This document shows positions 50,869-60,015 of a stretch of 64,000 nucleotides of DNA, one piece after another. Positions within the stretch are counted from its first letter, which is position 1. The number at the start of each line of letters is the position of its first letter. A program made the position numbers and the translations under genes. Under the pieces are notes generated by a model. The model had not been told where the DNA came from. It saw only the letters and a list, made by a program, of their open reading frames with translations, and ran no database searches. Source of the DNA: Bacillota bacterium (lineage in GTDB: Bacteria; Bacillota; Clostridia; Oscillospirales; Ruminococcaceae); assembly GCA_023421245.1 (NCBI GenBank), contig JAEZTV010000005.1, positions 9,689 to 73,688 on the forward strand. The letters run 5' to 3'.

Positions 50869-51147
50869 ATGAGCTATGTCAAGGCCAGCTGCATCCTGCC
50901 CGAGGAACTGTTGCAGGAAATCTGGAGGTATGTGGACGGCACCTGCCTGTATATCCCACGCAAGCCCGAGTGCAAACGTGCATGGGGCGAGGGCACCTCG
51001 TTTCGCAGCGAAATGGAGGTGCGCAACAGCGAAATCTATAAGGACTACCAAAGCGGGCTTTGTTATAAGAAGCTTTGCGAAAAATACTATCTATCGGTTA
51101 AAAGTGTGCAGCGCATTGTGCTGCGGCAAAAAAAAGAAAAACGATAA
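50869..51147 (+). CDS. CD3324-family helix-turn-helix protein
   Basis: 92 residues: SYVKASCILPEELLQEIWRY, LYIPRKPECKRAWGEGT, then a helix-turn-helix (YKDYQSGLCYKKLCEKYYLS, VKSVQRIVLRQ). This matches the small CD3324-like proteins of Clostridia, presumed regulators. GGGGAG lies 7-8 nt ahead of the ATG. It may regulate the divergent promoter pair next to it. Confidence 0.85.
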   Translation: MSYVKASCILPEELLQEIWRYVDGTCLYIPRKPECKRAWGEGTSFRSEMEVRNSEIYKDYQSGLCYKKLCEKYYLSVKSVQRIVLRQKKEKR

Positions 51148-51148
51148 C

Positions 51149-51192
51149 GGCGGGGCGGTACGGTTTATTCTGTACCGCCCCGCCTTCTTTTA
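51149..51192 (+). terminator. Strong terminator after the CD3324-like gene
   Basis: Perfect 13-bp stem GGCGGGGCGGTAC / GTACCGCCCCGCC with a 10-nt loop and TTCTTTTAT behind. Confidence 0.93.
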
Positions 51193-51279
51193 TAAACGTG
51201 ATTGAGGTATCCCCGCGCCGCGGTGCCGCGTTATACTTACAATATAATAATTGACACATTATCAGGAGGAACCTTTTTT

Positions 51280-51405
51280 ATGAGACTATGCGCCGAATAC
51301 CTTCCGCCGTTTACCGCCTTTTTGTATTCTTATATTCACAGAAAGGAACAAACGGCATGCAAACAATACAATGGGAGGTTTTACTTGTTTCGCCTCCCCC
51401 GGTGA
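51280..51405 (+). CDS. Possible 41-residue ORF overlapping the DUF1062 gene
   Basis: An ATG at 51280 lies 10 nt behind AGGAGG, the best ribosome site in this stretch, and opens RLCAEYLPPFTAFLYSYIHR onward to 51405, overlapping the DUF1062 start in another frame. It may be a leader ORF controlling the downstream gene, or a spurious reading. No homologue recognised. Confidence 0.3.
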   Translation: MRLCAEYLPPFTAFLYSYIHRKEQTACKQYNGRFYLFRLPR

Positions 51406-51941
51406 TACGCCACTGCAAACAATGCGGTAAAACAGTTTGTTATCGTAGCGCGGGGCTGTTTCGCGTCAACGCCCAGAAAAAGTCCCTTGATATCTGGCTC
51501 ATCTACAAATGCGGGCACTGCCAAAGCACCTGGAACATGACCGTCCACTCCCGAATTTCCCCCCAAGCACTGGGGGCCGATACGCTCGGGCGATTTTATG
51601 CAAACGACAGCGCGCTTGCCCGGCAATGCGCGTGTGATCTCGGCCTTCTGCGCAAAAACAGCGCTGCGTTCGGCCGGCCGGATTACCGCATCGTCGGAGA
51701 AAATCTGCCCGATACACCGGTGCACCTGCACATCACAAGCAGGCACCCCTGCGCGGTCAGGGTATCGAACCTGCTGCGCGTAAGGCTCGGTCTATCCCAT
51801 CGTCAATACGAACAGATGATACAAAGCGGGCAGCTTCGTGCCGCCGATGGGTGCGACCTGAAAAAAATCCGGTTAAATCACGGCATACTGCTTACCGTTG
51901 CACTCGGCACAACCAGCCACCCGCAAGGCGTCGTCTGCTAA
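51357..51941 (+). CDS. DUF1062 domain protein
   Basis: 194 residues from MQTIQWEVLLVSPPPVIRHC; a zinc-ribbon-like pair of CxxC motifs (CKQCGKTVCY, YKCGHCQSTWNM) and a C-terminal S4-like RNA-binding stretch (VSNLLRVRLGLSHRQYEQMI, LRAADGCDLKKIR). This is the DUF1062 architecture; function is unknown. ATG 51357 follows AAAGGA by 9 nt. Confidence 0.88.
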   Translation: MQTIQWEVLLVSPPPVIRHCKQCGKTVCYRSAGLFRVNAQKKSLDIWLIYKCGHCQSTWNMTVHSRISPQALGADTLGRFYANDSALARQCACDLGLLRKNSAAFGRPDYRIVGENLPDTPVHLHITSRHPCAVRVSNLLRVRLGLSHRQYEQMIQSGQLRAADGCDLKKIRLNHGILLTVALGTTSHPQGVVC

Positions 51942-51950
51942 AACGCAAAA

Positions 51951-51977
51951 ACCGGCACGGTTTTATACCGTGCCGGT
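51951..51977. terminator. Bidirectional terminator between DUF1062 and proS
   Basis: Perfect 10-bp stem ACCGGCACGG / CCGTGCCGGT with a 7-nt loop; T-rich on the plus side (TCTCTTT) and TTTTTG on the minus side, serving both convergent genes. Confidence 0.9.
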
Positions 51978-51999
51978 TCTCTTTCATAATGGGTACGGC

Positions 52000-53436
52000 C
52001 TAATACGCCTTGCCCCAGTAAATCATCTTATCGGCGGGCTTACCGCAGCACACGCAGGTATCGGAAAGCTTCTCCTGCTCAAACGGCATACATCGCGAGC
52101 TTAGCCCCGCTTCCGCCTTAATCGCTTCCTCGCAGGCAAGGTCGCCGCACCACATGGTCTTGGTAAAGCCGCTCTCGGTTTCGGCAATCTGCTTGAGCTT
52201 ACCCATATCGGTCGCCGTAAAGGTGCGGTTCTCACGGTTATTCAGCGCCTTTTGGTAGATGCCCTCGTGCAGCGCCCTCAGCAGCTCGGGGATCTTCTGC
52301 TCCAGCTCGTCAAGCGGCACAAAGTACTTCTCGCGCGTATCGCGGCGCACCAGCACGCACTGCCCCTTCTCAATATCCTTCGGGCCAATTTCAAGGCGCA
52401 GCGGCACACCCTTCATCTCATACTCCGCGTACTTCCAGCCGGGGGAGTTGTCGCTGTCGTCCAGCTTTACCCTGCATACCGGCTTTAAGCGGTTAAGCAG
52501 CTCACGCGCCTTTTCAAGCACACCCTCTTTGTGCTGTGCAACCGGCACAATAATCACCTGAATGGGCGCAACGGCGGGGGGAAGCACCAGTCCGTTGTCA
52601 TCGCCGTGCGCCATGATAATGGCGCCAATCAGCCTTGTCGAAACACCCCACGAGGTCTGGTGCGGGTATTCCAGCGTATTGTTTCTGCCCGTAAACTGAA
52701 TGTTAAACGCGCGCGAAAACCCATCGCCGAAATAGTGCGAGGTTCCGCTTTGCAGCGCCTTGCCGTCGTGCATCATCGCCTCTATCGTATAGGTTGCAAC
52801 AGCGCCTGCAAACTTCTCCTTATCGGTCTTGCGCCCCTTGATGACGGGTATGGCAAGCGCCTGCTCACACACATCGGCATAGATGCCAAGCATCTGCTCG
52901 GTCTCGTGCCATGCTTCATCGGCGGTTTCATGCATCGTGTGGCCTTCCTGCCATAAAAATTCAAGCGACCGCAAAAACGGGCGGGTGGTCTTTTCCCACC
53001 GCACCACCGAGCACCACTGGTTGTAGAGCTTAGGCAGGTCACGGTAAGAGTTTATAATGTGCGCGTAATGCTCACAAAATAAAACCTCCGAGGTCGGGCG
53101 CACACAAAGGCGTTCGGTCAGCTTCTCTCCGCCGCCGTGGGTAATCCACGCAACCTCAGGCGCAAAGCCCTCAACATGGTCCTTTTCCTTCTGCAAAAGG
53201 CTTTCGGGTATAAACAACGGCATATACACATTTTCATGCCCTGTATCCTTAAAGCGCCCGTCAAAGATGCGCTGGATGTTCTCCCAGATTGCGTAACCGT
53301 ATGGCCGGATCACCATGCAGCCGCGCACACTCGAATAGTCAATCAGGTCGGCCTTCTTAACAATATCAGTGTACCATTTCGCAAAGTCCTCGTCCATCGG
53401 TGTGATGGCTTCCACCATCTTCTTCTGTGCATCCAT
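52000..53436 (-). CDS. proS: Prolyl-tRNA synthetase, short archaeal/eukaryal type
   Basis: 478 residues without the bacterial editing insertion. Class II motifs: FIPESLLQKEKDHVEGFAPE, RPTSEVLFCEHYAHII, QWCSVVRWEKTTRPFLRSLE and FLWQEGHTMHETADEA; anticodon-binding domain and a C-terminal zinc-like tail (CVCCGKPADKMIYWGKAY), typical of the type 3 enzyme found in many Clostridia. Charges tRNA-Pro. ATG 53436 is 9 nt behind AAGGAG. Confidence 0.97.
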   Translation of the reverse strand: MDAQKKMVEAITPMDEDFAKWYTDIVKKADLIDYSSVRGCMVIRPYGYAIWENIQRIFDGRFKDTGHENVYMPLFIPESLLQKEKDHVEGFAPEVAWITHGGGEKLTERLCVRPTSEVLFCEHYAHIINSYRDLPKLYNQWCSVVRWEKTTRPFLRSLEFLWQEGHTMHETADEAWHETEQMLGIYADVCEQALAIPVIKGRKTDKEKFAGAVATYTIEAMMHDGKALQSGTSHYFGDGFSRAFNIQFTGRNNTLEYPHQTSWGVSTRLIGAIIMAHGDDNGLVLPPAVAPIQVIIVPVAQHKEGVLEKARELLNRLKPVCRVKLDDSDNSPGWKYAEYEMKGVPLRLEIGPKDIEKGQCVLVRRDTREKYFVPLDELEQKIPELLRALHEGIYQKALNNRENRTFTATDMGKLKQIAETESGFTKTMWCGDLACEEAIKAEAGLSSRCMPFEQEKLSDTCVCCGKPADKMIYWGKAY

Positions 53437-53515
53437 CACGCACCACTCCTTATACTGCCAAAATTATTGCCGCGCAACTAATTCTATGCGCAGACGGGTA
53501 AAATGTGCCGCACAG

Positions 53516-53683
53516 CTAGTTCTTTTTTTCGGGGAAGAACTTTGTCAGTCCAAGCACGATAACATAAATTAAAAGAATAACAACAAATATACCGCCCATA
53601 CCAAGCAGCATAATCTTGCCGGATGCGGCAAGGTGCTCTGCGTTTACAGCAAGAGCCGAACTGAACATTGAGAAAAATCCCAT
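53516..53683 (-). CDS. Small gamma/OadG-like subunit of a Na+-pump decarboxylase
   Basis: 55 residues: MGFFSMFSSALAVNAEHLAA, one membrane helix (LLGMGGIFVVILLIYVIVLG) and a basic end (LTKFFPEKKN). Size, topology and position right behind the beta-subunit gene fit the OadG/MmdD assembly subunit. It lacks the long acidic linker and His-rich tail of the larger gamma subunits. Confidence 0.8.
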   Translation of the reverse strand: MGFFSMFSSALAVNAEHLAASGKIMLLGMGGIFVVILLIYVIVLGLTKFFPEKKN

Positions 53684-53754
53684 TGTTTATACCATCCTTC
53701 CCGCTCCAAAAGGAGCGAAGTGTAATTGAGTTTCGTGTGAGGTCATCCGTACCG

Positions 53755-54936
53755 TCAGCCCATCCTTGCAATCATCGCGGGCAGAATGTTCAGGATAATA
53801 CCGCCGGCTACCACCGACGCAATCTGTCCCGACACGTTCGCGCCCACCGCGTGCATCAGCAGATGGTTCTGGTTATCCTCTTTGAGCGCAAGCTTCTGAA
53901 TCACGCGCGCCGACATCGGGAACGCCGAAATACCCGCGCCGCCCACCATGGGGTTAATCTTGTTTTTGAGGAACAGGTTGAGAAACTTCGCGAACAGCAC
54001 GCCGCCGATGGTGTCGAAGATAAACGCCGCAAGGCCAAGTCCCATAATAATCATGGTCTGTACCGACACAAACGTCTCCGCCTTCATGGTAGAAGCGATC
54101 GTAATACCAAGGAACAGGGTTACAAGGTTTGCAAGCTCCTTTTGCGCAGTCTCAGATAAACGCTCAAGCACACCGCATTCGCGAATCAGGTTACCGAACA
54201 TCAGCATACCAACCAGCGATAGTGAAGCCGGCGCCACAAGGCCCGCAACAATCGAAACGAGAATCGGGAACAGGATGCGGGTAAGCTTAGAAACGCTCTT
54301 AGGGTTATACGGCATGCGAATCTGACGCTCTTTTTTGGTGGTAACCGCCTTAATAGCGATAGGCTGAATAATGGGCACCAGTGCCATATACGAATACGCG
54401 GCCACCGCAATGGGTCCAATGTAGGCGCTCTTTAGCACCTGCGAAACAAGAATAGAGGTCGGGCCGTCCGCCGCACCGATGATGCCGATGGCGGCAGCGT
54501 CCTTTAAATCAAAGCCAAACAGCACCGCAAGCACAATGGTAATAAAGATACCGAACTGCGCGGCCGCGCCAAACAGGAACATCTTTGGGTTTGACAGCAG
54601 CGGTCCGAAATCGATCATCGCGCCGATACCGACGAACAACAACAGCGGCATCGCCTCGCTTGCCTCAATACCGATCTCAAACAGCCAATCGAGAATACCG
54701 TTTACCTCGCCAATACCCGACATCATCTGATTGGCAAGCCCCGAAAACGGAATGTTGATAAGAATAGCGCCAAAGCCCATTGGCAAAAGCAATGAAGGCT
54801 CATAATCCTTTTTCACGGCAAGGTAAATGAGCACCGCTCCGACAACCCACATTAAAATCATTTTCCAGCCATCCGACTGGGTAAAAAAATAGGTGATGCC
54901 CTCCGTCAGAAAGCTGAAATCCTGAAGAATACCCAA
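53755..54936 (-). CDS. Sodium ion-translocating decarboxylase beta subunit
   Basis: About 393 residues with at least ten membrane helices. Family signatures: LLPMGFGAILINIPFSG, AMPLLLFVGIGAMIDFGPLL, AAAIGIIGAADGPTSILVSQ (Na+ and proton path with the conserved Asp) and NPMVGGAGISAFPMSARVIQ. It couples decarboxylation of oxaloacetate, methylmalonyl-CoA or glutaconyl-CoA to Na+ export. The start is uncertain: TTG 54936 has GGAG 11 nt ahead; ATG 54978 has none. The alpha (carboxyltransferase) and biotin subunits are not in the window, so the substrate is unknown. Confidence 0.92.
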   Translation of the reverse strand: MGILQDFSFLTEGITYFFTQSDGWKMILMWVVGAVLIYLAVKKDYEPSLLLPMGFGAILINIPFSGLANQMMSGIGEVNGILDWLFEIGIEASEAMPLLLFVGIGAMIDFGPLLSNPKMFLFGAAAQFGIFITIVLAVLFGFDLKDAAAIGIIGAADGPTSILVSQVLKSAYIGPIAVAAYSYMALVPIIQPIAIKAVTTKKERQIRMPYNPKSVSKLTRILFPILVSIVAGLVAPASLSLVGMLMFGNLIRECGVLERLSETAQKELANLVTLFLGITIASTMKAETFVSVQTMIIMGLGLAAFIFDTIGGVLFAKFLNLFLKNKINPMVGGAGISAFPMSARVIQKLALKEDNQNHLLMHAVGANVSGQIASVVAGGIILNILPAMIARMG

Positions 54937-55025
54937 TTGTTTCACGACTCCTTTGTTTTTGGTGTCTGGTCCATCCATGCTACGATGTTTGCTGCTCTTT
55001 TTTGTATGACATGCTTCGTGCCCCA

Positions 55026-55054
55026 TATATAATAACACGGTTGTGGACAATCAA
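55026..55054 (-). promoter_or_regulatory. Possible promoter for the decarboxylase subunits
   Basis: TTGATT (55049-55054), 17 bp, TATATA (55026-55031), minus strand. Confidence 0.5.
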
Positions 55055-55200
55055 ATTTAATTATAGAGAACTCGTATCATTTTTTCAACCTATTTTTATA
55101 CGAATCCCCGCAACTTATTTCAAAGGCACCCCATGCGCGGTCACCCGCCTAAACAGAAGCTTATGCTGCGGGCACATGGCAGCGGACCGGTACCGCACCG

Positions 55201-56190
55201 CTAATACAACTGCGCAACACTCTGCGCCTGCTGTTTGAGCAGTTCCCCTACGCTCTTTGGGCTTAACACCCGCATATCGCCGCCAAACGAGCACAGCCAC
55301 CCCAAAAACATCGGGCTTACCGCTACCTCTACCGTCGCAATAAACCATTCTCCGTCCGGCATCATCGGCACATCAAGCCCAAAGCGATCGATCACCACGT
55401 TAACCAGATGCTTCCTGCACCGCAGCCGTATCTTGGTGCTCTCGCCGCCGTACATCGAAAACATCCGGTTGCCGTAACGCGCCACATCAAGCTCCGCACC
55501 GGTCGCCTCTACTGCGGGAACACGCCTTTCGTCAAGCGCCCCTACATCTTCCATGCGGTCAACGCGGAAATGGGTAAAATCTCCTTCGTACTTGTCATAG
55601 TACGCCACAAGGTAGTAAAAGTCGTTGGCCCACATCAGCGCATAAGGGCTTACCGTATACATAGCGCCGTCACTGCGGTAACGTTTTGTTTTATCGGGCG
55701 CGTACTCAAAGTAGCGAAACGATACCTTCATACCATCCGAGATGGCAAGGTGCAGGATATCCACATTATAGTATATCCGCTCGTTGGGTGCTTTTACACG
55801 GTCCAGTACAAATACCTCGCGGTGCAGCGTCCTTGCCTGCGAATGGCTTGCAAGGCTCTCAAGCTTTTTAATCAGCTGTTCGCTCTTTTTGCGCGTGATA
55901 AACCGGGCCGATTGCACCGCGTCCACCAGCAGGCGCAGCTCGGCAAGCTCAAACTCGCGCGAGCCGATGTAGTAGCTAAACTGTTTTTGCTTTTTTGTCA
56001 GGATATCCAAACCGTACTCGCGCAGCAGGTCAATATCCGCGTACAGCGATTTGCGCTCCGCGCTAACCCCCCTGCGCTCGAGCATCTCAATGATTCGTGC
56101 CAACGTTATGGGGTTTTCCTCATCGGTATATTCCAGCAGAATATCCATCAGGTACAGCAGCTTCAGCTTACTGCTTGCAGGCTTTGCCAT
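55201..56190 (-). CDS. WYL-domain transcriptional regulator
   Basis: 329 residues: N-terminal winged helix (LKLLYLMDILLEYTDEENPI, ISLARIIEMLERRG-type, RKSLYADIDLLREYGLDI) and a WYL domain (FRYFEYAPDKTKRYRSDGAM, VSPYALMWANDFYYLVAYYD, FTHFRVDRM) plus the C-terminal WCX part. WYL domains sense small ligands or nucleic acids. ATG 56190 is chosen (GAGG 11 nt upstream). It lies 29 bp after the YaiI gene, on the same strand. Confidence 0.93.
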   Translation of the reverse strand: MAKPASSKLKLLYLMDILLEYTDEENPITLARIIEMLERRGVSAERKSLYADIDLLREYGLDILTKKQKQFSYYIGSREFELAELRLLVDAVQSARFITRKKSEQLIKKLESLASHSQARTLHREVFVLDRVKAPNERIYYNVDILHLAISDGMKVSFRYFEYAPDKTKRYRSDGAMYTVSPYALMWANDFYYLVAYYDKYEGDFTHFRVDRMEDVGALDERRVPAVEATGAELDVARYGNRMFSMYGGESTKIRLRCRKHLVNVVIDRFGLDVPMMPDGEWFIATVEVAVSPMFLGWLCSFGGDMRVLSPKSVGELLKQQAQSVAQLY

Positions 56191-56219
56191 TACGTCCACA
56201 TCCTCTTTCGGTCGTCGTT

Positions 56220-56666
56220 TTATCCGTTATGCAGTGCCTCGGCAAGCAGACGCGCAAACGCTTGCTTAAAGGCTTCATCCTGTTCTTGGGTGCGCTTTGC
56301 CGGCCCCTTGACGCGCTTTCCCGCACGCAGCATCTTTTTCACCATATGCCGGCTTTGCAGCAGCGCGTCAATGTTCTCGCCCGTGTACTGCATCCCCGAG
56401 GGTGACATCACCAAAGCGCCCCGTGCAAGTGCCATCGCCGCTAAACCATAATCCTGCGTAATGACGGCATCGCCCGCGGCAAGCGCGCCAATCAGTTTAA
56501 AGTCGGCGGCGTCCACCCCTTTGGAAACCATCACCGTGCGCGCGCCCTCACGCTGCATAAAGTGCGAGGTATCGCAAAACAAAACGACTTCCAGCTTATG
56601 CACCCTTGCAAGTGCTATCGCACTGTCGGTTACAGGGCATGCGTCCGCGTCGATGAGCACTTTCAT
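56220..56666 (-). CDS. YaiI/YqxD family protein (DUF188, PIN-like)
   Basis: 148 residues: MKVLIDADACPVTDSAIALA, LFCDTSHFMQREGARTVMVS, GDAVITQDYGLAAMALARGA, VMSPSGMQYTGENIDALL are the DUF188/UPF0178 signatures. Conserved Asp residues suggest a PIN-like metal site and nuclease activity, not proven. Good GGGAG ribosome site. Confidence 0.95.
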   Translation of the reverse strand: MKVLIDADACPVTDSAIALARVHKLEVVLFCDTSHFMQREGARTVMVSKGVDAADFKLIGALAAGDAVITQDYGLAAMALARGALVMSPSGMQYTGENIDALLQSRHMVKKMLRAGKRVKGPAKRTQEQDEAFKQAFARLLAEALHNG

Positions 56667-56928
56667 CTTTGTTGCTCCCTTTCTGCTTTTCTGCTGAACC
56701 TGCCTTAAAATAATAACAGTTTGAAGCTCCGGGTTTTCCGTGCGTCACCCGTACCACGGGCGGGTTTGCTCCCGTTTACCGCTAATGTATTACCCAACCG
56801 GGGCTTCCGGAAAAAGAAATAAAACACCGTAAAGCGCAACAAGGCTTGCGTTTTCTTAAATTTACCCGGGCTTTTGATTTGTCCAGTGGATATTAGCCGG
56901 TCGGCATGCCGCCGGACATACGGCAGGG
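56667..56928. other. Intergenic region between the MFS-GH2 gene and the YaiI gene
   Basis: No gene. It has a GC-rich inverted repeat just past the MFS-GH2 stop (around 56904-56922, CCGG...CCGG) without a T run, and an imperfect GCGCAA / TTGCG hairpin near 56835-56855. Neither is a convincing terminator. Confidence 0.4.
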
Positions 56929-59900
56929 CTATAACGTTAATCGGGCGTTAAGTGCCTGCATTTCCTCTGTATCCAGCTTAACCACCCTGCGGTCATAGGT
57001 CAACAGACCATTAATCTCGTCCTCCACATCGCTTACCTGCGTATATACCGCCGCACACAGCCCGTTTTTAATGCAGGGAATGACCTCATTTTCATACAGT
57101 GCGCGGTACGCCTGCCATAAGGCCTCGGGCGAACGGTAAACGCGGTACCCAAATTCTGTTTCGCTGGCGGTATGGTTTGGAACCGGCAGGCTGTATCCGC
57201 CAAACTCGGTCAGCGCAAGCACCCTGCCATCCGCCTCCAGCCGGATGCGCTTATAGTACACATGACGGCTCTTAAAGTCGCCGCCGCCCTGGTCGTGCCA
57301 CCCGCTTGCATGGTCCACCTGTCTGGTGGGGTCAAGCTCCCACAGGCGCTGTGTCACCTCGAGCGAATCAAACTGTCCCCAGCCCTCGTTAAACGGCACC
57401 CACACCGCAAGGCTTACGGCGTTATACAGCAACTCCGCCGTCTTTTCCATCTCGTCAAGGTACTGCTCTTTGCCCTGCCGGCATTGCCGCCCAAACAGCT
57501 TGTAGCGGTTATCCTTCAGATGGACGCCCAAAAAGGGCAGAACCTGTGTCACCGCCGGATGATACGGTGCGCCGCCGCTCACCATATCCTGCCATACCAG
57601 CATTCCAAGGCGGTCGCAGTGGTAGTACCAGCGTAAAGGCTCTATTTTAATGTGCTTGCGCAGCATGTTAAAGCCAAGCTCCTTCATGGTGCGGATGTCA
57701 TATTCCATCGCGCGGTCATCCGGCGGGGTATAAAAGCCGTCGCTCCAATACCCTTGGTCAAGCAGTCCGTTGTGAAAGTACGGCTTGTTGTTAAGCGCAA
57801 GGCGCATATAACCGCTCTCATCCTTTACAACCGAAAACTTCCTCATGCCAAAATAGCTCTTAACGCGGTCGCTGCCCGCGGTAATCACCAAATCGTATAA
57901 AAACGGCTGCTCCGGGCTCCAGCTTACAAAGTCCTCCCCAAGCAAAATACGGCAGTCACCCTGCCCGTTGCATACCCCGCTTGCAACCGCAGCGCCGTCT
58001 TTGCGCACCTGTACCGCCGCACCCTCTGCCGTCCCCTCGTTCATCGTCACGCGAACCGACACGCTCGCCTCGTCATACAACGGGGTAACGGCAATGCCGT
58101 GTATGTACCGTTCCGGCACACTTTCCAGCCACACCGTCTGCCAGATGCCGCTCTGCGCGGTGTACCAAATTCCGCCGCGCCGTATCTTTTGCTTGCCGTA
58201 GCTGTAAATGCTGTCCGCCGTCTTGTCGGTTACCGCCGCCACAAGGTCGTTTTCCCCCTCGCGCAGCGCATCGGTGATATCGGCGGTAAACGGCAGGTAT
58301 CCGCCCGCATGGGCGATAACCATTGTGCCGTTTACCCAAACCGTGCACGCCTGATCCACCGCACCAAACTGCAGCAGCACGCGTCCGCGCACAAAACCGT
58401 CCGGCAGCGCAAAGCTGCGGCGGTACCATAGCGTTTCATTATCCCCAAGCTGCCTGTTTACGCCCGAAAGCGGGCTCTCGGGGCTAAACGGCACAATAAT
58501 TTCGCCCTCAAACCGCTCAGGCTGCGGCGCGTCTGTTCCAGTAATCGCATACTGCCATCTGCCGTTAAGGTTTACATAGCTGTCCCGCTCCATCTGCGGG
58601 CGGGGGTACTCGGGCAGGGGCGCATCGGGGTTTATCTGTTCGCCCCATGGGGTAAACAGCGTGCGCAGGCCGTCCTGCCGTTTGGTGTCGGCGCGCCGGA
58701 GTAAAAGAACGGGCACAAACACAAACAGCAGCACCGCCGCCGATGCCGCAAACACAGCCGGTGTCGGCACCTGCTTTATCTGCCCCAGCTCCTCGTACAC
58801 CGCACCCGATCCGCGTATTACGGCAGAACCAATGTACGGCCCCGTCACCATGGGAATCAGCACGCCGAATATCATGCGAATCCCCTGAAACTGGCCCGCC
58901 TTGCCTTCCGGGGTATGGTCACGCACCAGCGCGTTCAGACAGGCAGAAACCAGCATTCCGCCGCCCAGCATCACAATGCCCGCGCCAATCACCGCAATAG
59001 ACGAGCGCGCCAGTACCATCAGCACAAGCCCAATCGCCTCAACCACTACTGCGCCCACCGCAAACGGTATCTTGCCCACCTTGTCAATCACCGGCCCGAA
59101 CGCCACGCTCACCGCAGCGCTTGCAATGAGCACCGCGCCCAAAATCAGCGCGTAGTTGTCAATCTTAAGATACTTTTGGATATAGATGATAAGATACGGC
59201 ATAAACACCTGCAGCGACGCCGCATATACACACAGCCCCGCAAGCGAAAGGTACAGCGGCCCATTTGCTTTGACCACCGACGGCCGCAGACCGTAAACGA
59301 TATTTTTAAAGTAGCTTTCTTCACTCTTCTTTATTTGAGGCGGCTCCTTTAAAAACAGCGCGCCCAGCAATCCCCCCGCGATGGTCAGCACACCGATGAG
59401 CATAAAGAAATCGCTCCACCGTCCCGCGGCGGTCAGCCAGTCCATCCCGCCAAAGATGATGAGCATCGCAATAAGCGGCATAACAGCCAACACCGACTCC
59501 ACCCGTCCGCGGTTTTGGGTATCGGTCACATCGGTCACCCATGCGTTAAACGCCGCATCGTTGGCCGTTGAGCCAAAAAAGGTCATGACGCAGTCCATCA
59601 CAACCACAAGAGTCGCCGTTACCTGCACCGCCATCGCCGCAGGCACAAACGCCGCGATGCGCTCCACCGACAAAAACGCAAAGCTTAGGGTACTAATCCC
59701 CCACAGCACATACCCGCCCACAATCAAACCCTTGCGCTTACCAATGCGGTCGGACAGCGCACCCATCAGCAGCGTGGTTACGGTCGCGGTCACAGCGCTT
59801 GCGGCAACCATCGCCGCAATATATCTGGTATCGCCCGTGACGGTGTTGTATAAAAACACGTTGAAGTACATATTCTCAATTGTCCAGGCAAGCTGTCCAA

Positions 59901-59967
59901 ACAACCCGAACATAAGCAGCGCAAGCCATTTCTTACCCGAAAGCCTGCCTGTGATTGTTTTACCCAT
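56929..59967 (-). CDS. MFS/GPH-type sugar transporter fused to a GH2 glycoside hydrolase
   Basis: One 1012-residue reading. Residues 1-424 form a 12-helix MFS transporter of the GPH/SLC45 kind (loop 2-3 LMGALSDRIGKRKGLIVGGY; GPVIDKVGKIPF). A linker of about 40 residues leads into a GH2 enzyme: sugar-binding jelly roll from about 465 (YVNLNGRWQYAITG, WVNGTMVIAHAGGYLPFTAD), immunoglobulin-like domain, and TIM barrel with acid/base Glu861 in VPFNEGWGQF and nucleophile Glu921 in LTEFGGY. With both MFS ends inside, the enzyme would face the cytoplasm and cut the sugar just imported. Beta-galactosidase, glucuronidase or mannosidase specificity cannot be told. ATG 59967 follows AAAGGAGGAG. Confidence 0.9.
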   Translation of the reverse strand: MGKTITGRLSGKKWLALLMFGLFGQLAWTIENMYFNVFLYNTVTGDTRYIAAMVAASAVTATVTTLLMGALSDRIGKRKGLIVGGYVLWGISTLSFAFLSVERIAAFVPAAMAVQVTATLVVVMDCVMTFFGSTANDAAFNAWVTDVTDTQNRGRVESVLAVMPLIAMLIIFGGMDWLTAAGRWSDFFMLIGVLTIAGGLLGALFLKEPPQIKKSEESYFKNIVYGLRPSVVKANGPLYLSLAGLCVYAASLQVFMPYLIIYIQKYLKIDNYALILGAVLIASAAVSVAFGPVIDKVGKIPFAVGAVVVEAIGLVLMVLARSSIAVIGAGIVMLGGGMLVSACLNALVRDHTPEGKAGQFQGIRMIFGVLIPMVTGPYIGSAVIRGSGAVYEELGQIKQVPTPAVFAASAAVLLFVFVPVLLLRRADTKRQDGLRTLFTPWGEQINPDAPLPEYPRPQMERDSYVNLNGRWQYAITGTDAPQPERFEGEIIVPFSPESPLSGVNRQLGDNETLWYRRSFALPDGFVRGRVLLQFGAVDQACTVWVNGTMVIAHAGGYLPFTADITDALREGENDLVAAVTDKTADSIYSYGKQKIRRGGIWYTAQSGIWQTVWLESVPERYIHGIAVTPLYDEASVSVRVTMNEGTAEGAAVQVRKDGAAVASGVCNGQGDCRILLGEDFVSWSPEQPFLYDLVITAGSDRVKSYFGMRKFSVVKDESGYMRLALNNKPYFHNGLLDQGYWSDGFYTPPDDRAMEYDIRTMKELGFNMLRKHIKIEPLRWYYHCDRLGMLVWQDMVSGGAPYHPAVTQVLPFLGVHLKDNRYKLFGRQCRQGKEQYLDEMEKTAELLYNAVSLAVWVPFNEGWGQFDSLEVTQRLWELDPTRQVDHASGWHDQGGGDFKSRHVYYKRIRLEADGRVLALTEFGGYSLPVPNHTASETEFGYRVYRSPEALWQAYRALYENEVIPCIKNGLCAAVYTQVSDVEDEINGLLTYDRRVVKLDTEEMQALNARLTL

Positions 59968-60015
59968 GTTTGCTCCTCCTTTGTTGTAGCGCACTGCGAA
60001 CACCAAGCTCCATCA

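Noticed and set aside
53440..53515. T-box leader for proS
   Set aside because: The interval is only about 75 bp and has no T-box sequence or antiterminator.
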